DNA from: DASPWV01 sp046727855 | Lineage (GTDB): Bacteria; Acidobacteriota; Vicinamibacteria; Vicinamibacterales; UBA2999 | Assembly (NCBI GenBank): GCA_046727855.1 | Contig: JBKPDL010000112.1 | Coordinates: 1-17,041 of the forward strand | Length of the DNA stretch: 17,041 nucleotides | Direction: 5' to 3' | Shown here: one piece after another, positions 17,041 through 17,041 of the stretch | Layout of the letters: every line of letters begins with the position of its first letter | How positions within the stretch are numbered: position 1 is the first letter of the stretch | The notes under the pieces: model-generated | What the model was told of the DNA's origin: nothing | Databases searched by the model: none | The model's input: only the letters and a program-made list of their open reading frames with translations | Made by a program: the position numbers and the translations under genes

Positions 17041-17041
17041 G

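Overview
This is a GC-rich bacterial chromosomal window, almost entirely coding. The gene content suggests an Acidobacteriota genome of the Vicinamibacteria type: a remnant of a 'GRTISHYR' serine/threonine kinase with a TPR tail, an M61 peptidase with a PDZ domain, a DUF4136 protein, a DinB-like protein and a MASE1 hybrid kinase. That placement is inference from family content, not a phylogenetic result.

Layout. Bases 1-7750 form one tightly packed plus-strand run. The 3' end of atpF is followed by atpH, atpA, atpG, atpD and atpC, the F1 part of the ATP synthase. An MscS-type mechanosensitive channel starts directly at the atpC stop, followed by a small membrane protein and a beta-carbonic anhydrase joined by a GTGA overlap. 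Next come a secreted DUF4136 protein (7972-8463) and a 378-base stretch without an intact gene, which holds the minus-strand remains of a BrnT-like toxin and its antitoxin. After it lie a DinB-like protein, a ferrochelatase and a MASE1 hybrid histidine kinase. A collapsed Ser/Thr kinase pseudogene (12475-12759) overlaps the start of an M61 peptidase, which overlaps a rhodanese-like gene by ATGA. On the minus strand are a sigma-54-dependent response regulator and, at the right edge, pieces of cytochrome oxidase genes in which the middle of coxA is joined directly to coxC.

Most interesting result. The rhodanese reading frame has an in-frame TGA at codon 76, two residues after the presumed catalytic Cys in a 'YCA-stop-PDEATSAR' motif. 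From memory, relatives of this family have a second Cys at that position. The frame stays open and rhodanese-like for another 44 codons. A perfect 6-bp hairpin with a CGUGC loop lies 21 nt after the TGA, within the usual geometry of a bacterial SECIS element. The gene is therefore a candidate selenoprotein; a simple nonsense mutation is the main alternative.

Other points worth attention are an ATP synthase delta subunit with about 45 residues missing from its N-terminal bundle, a DinB-like protein with two of three expected metal ligands replaced, a long imperfect palindrome between the convergent rhodanese and regulator genes, and several deletion scars (kinase, toxin-antitoxin, coxA/coxC). 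No tRNA, rRNA, CRISPR array, transposase or prophage gene was seen.
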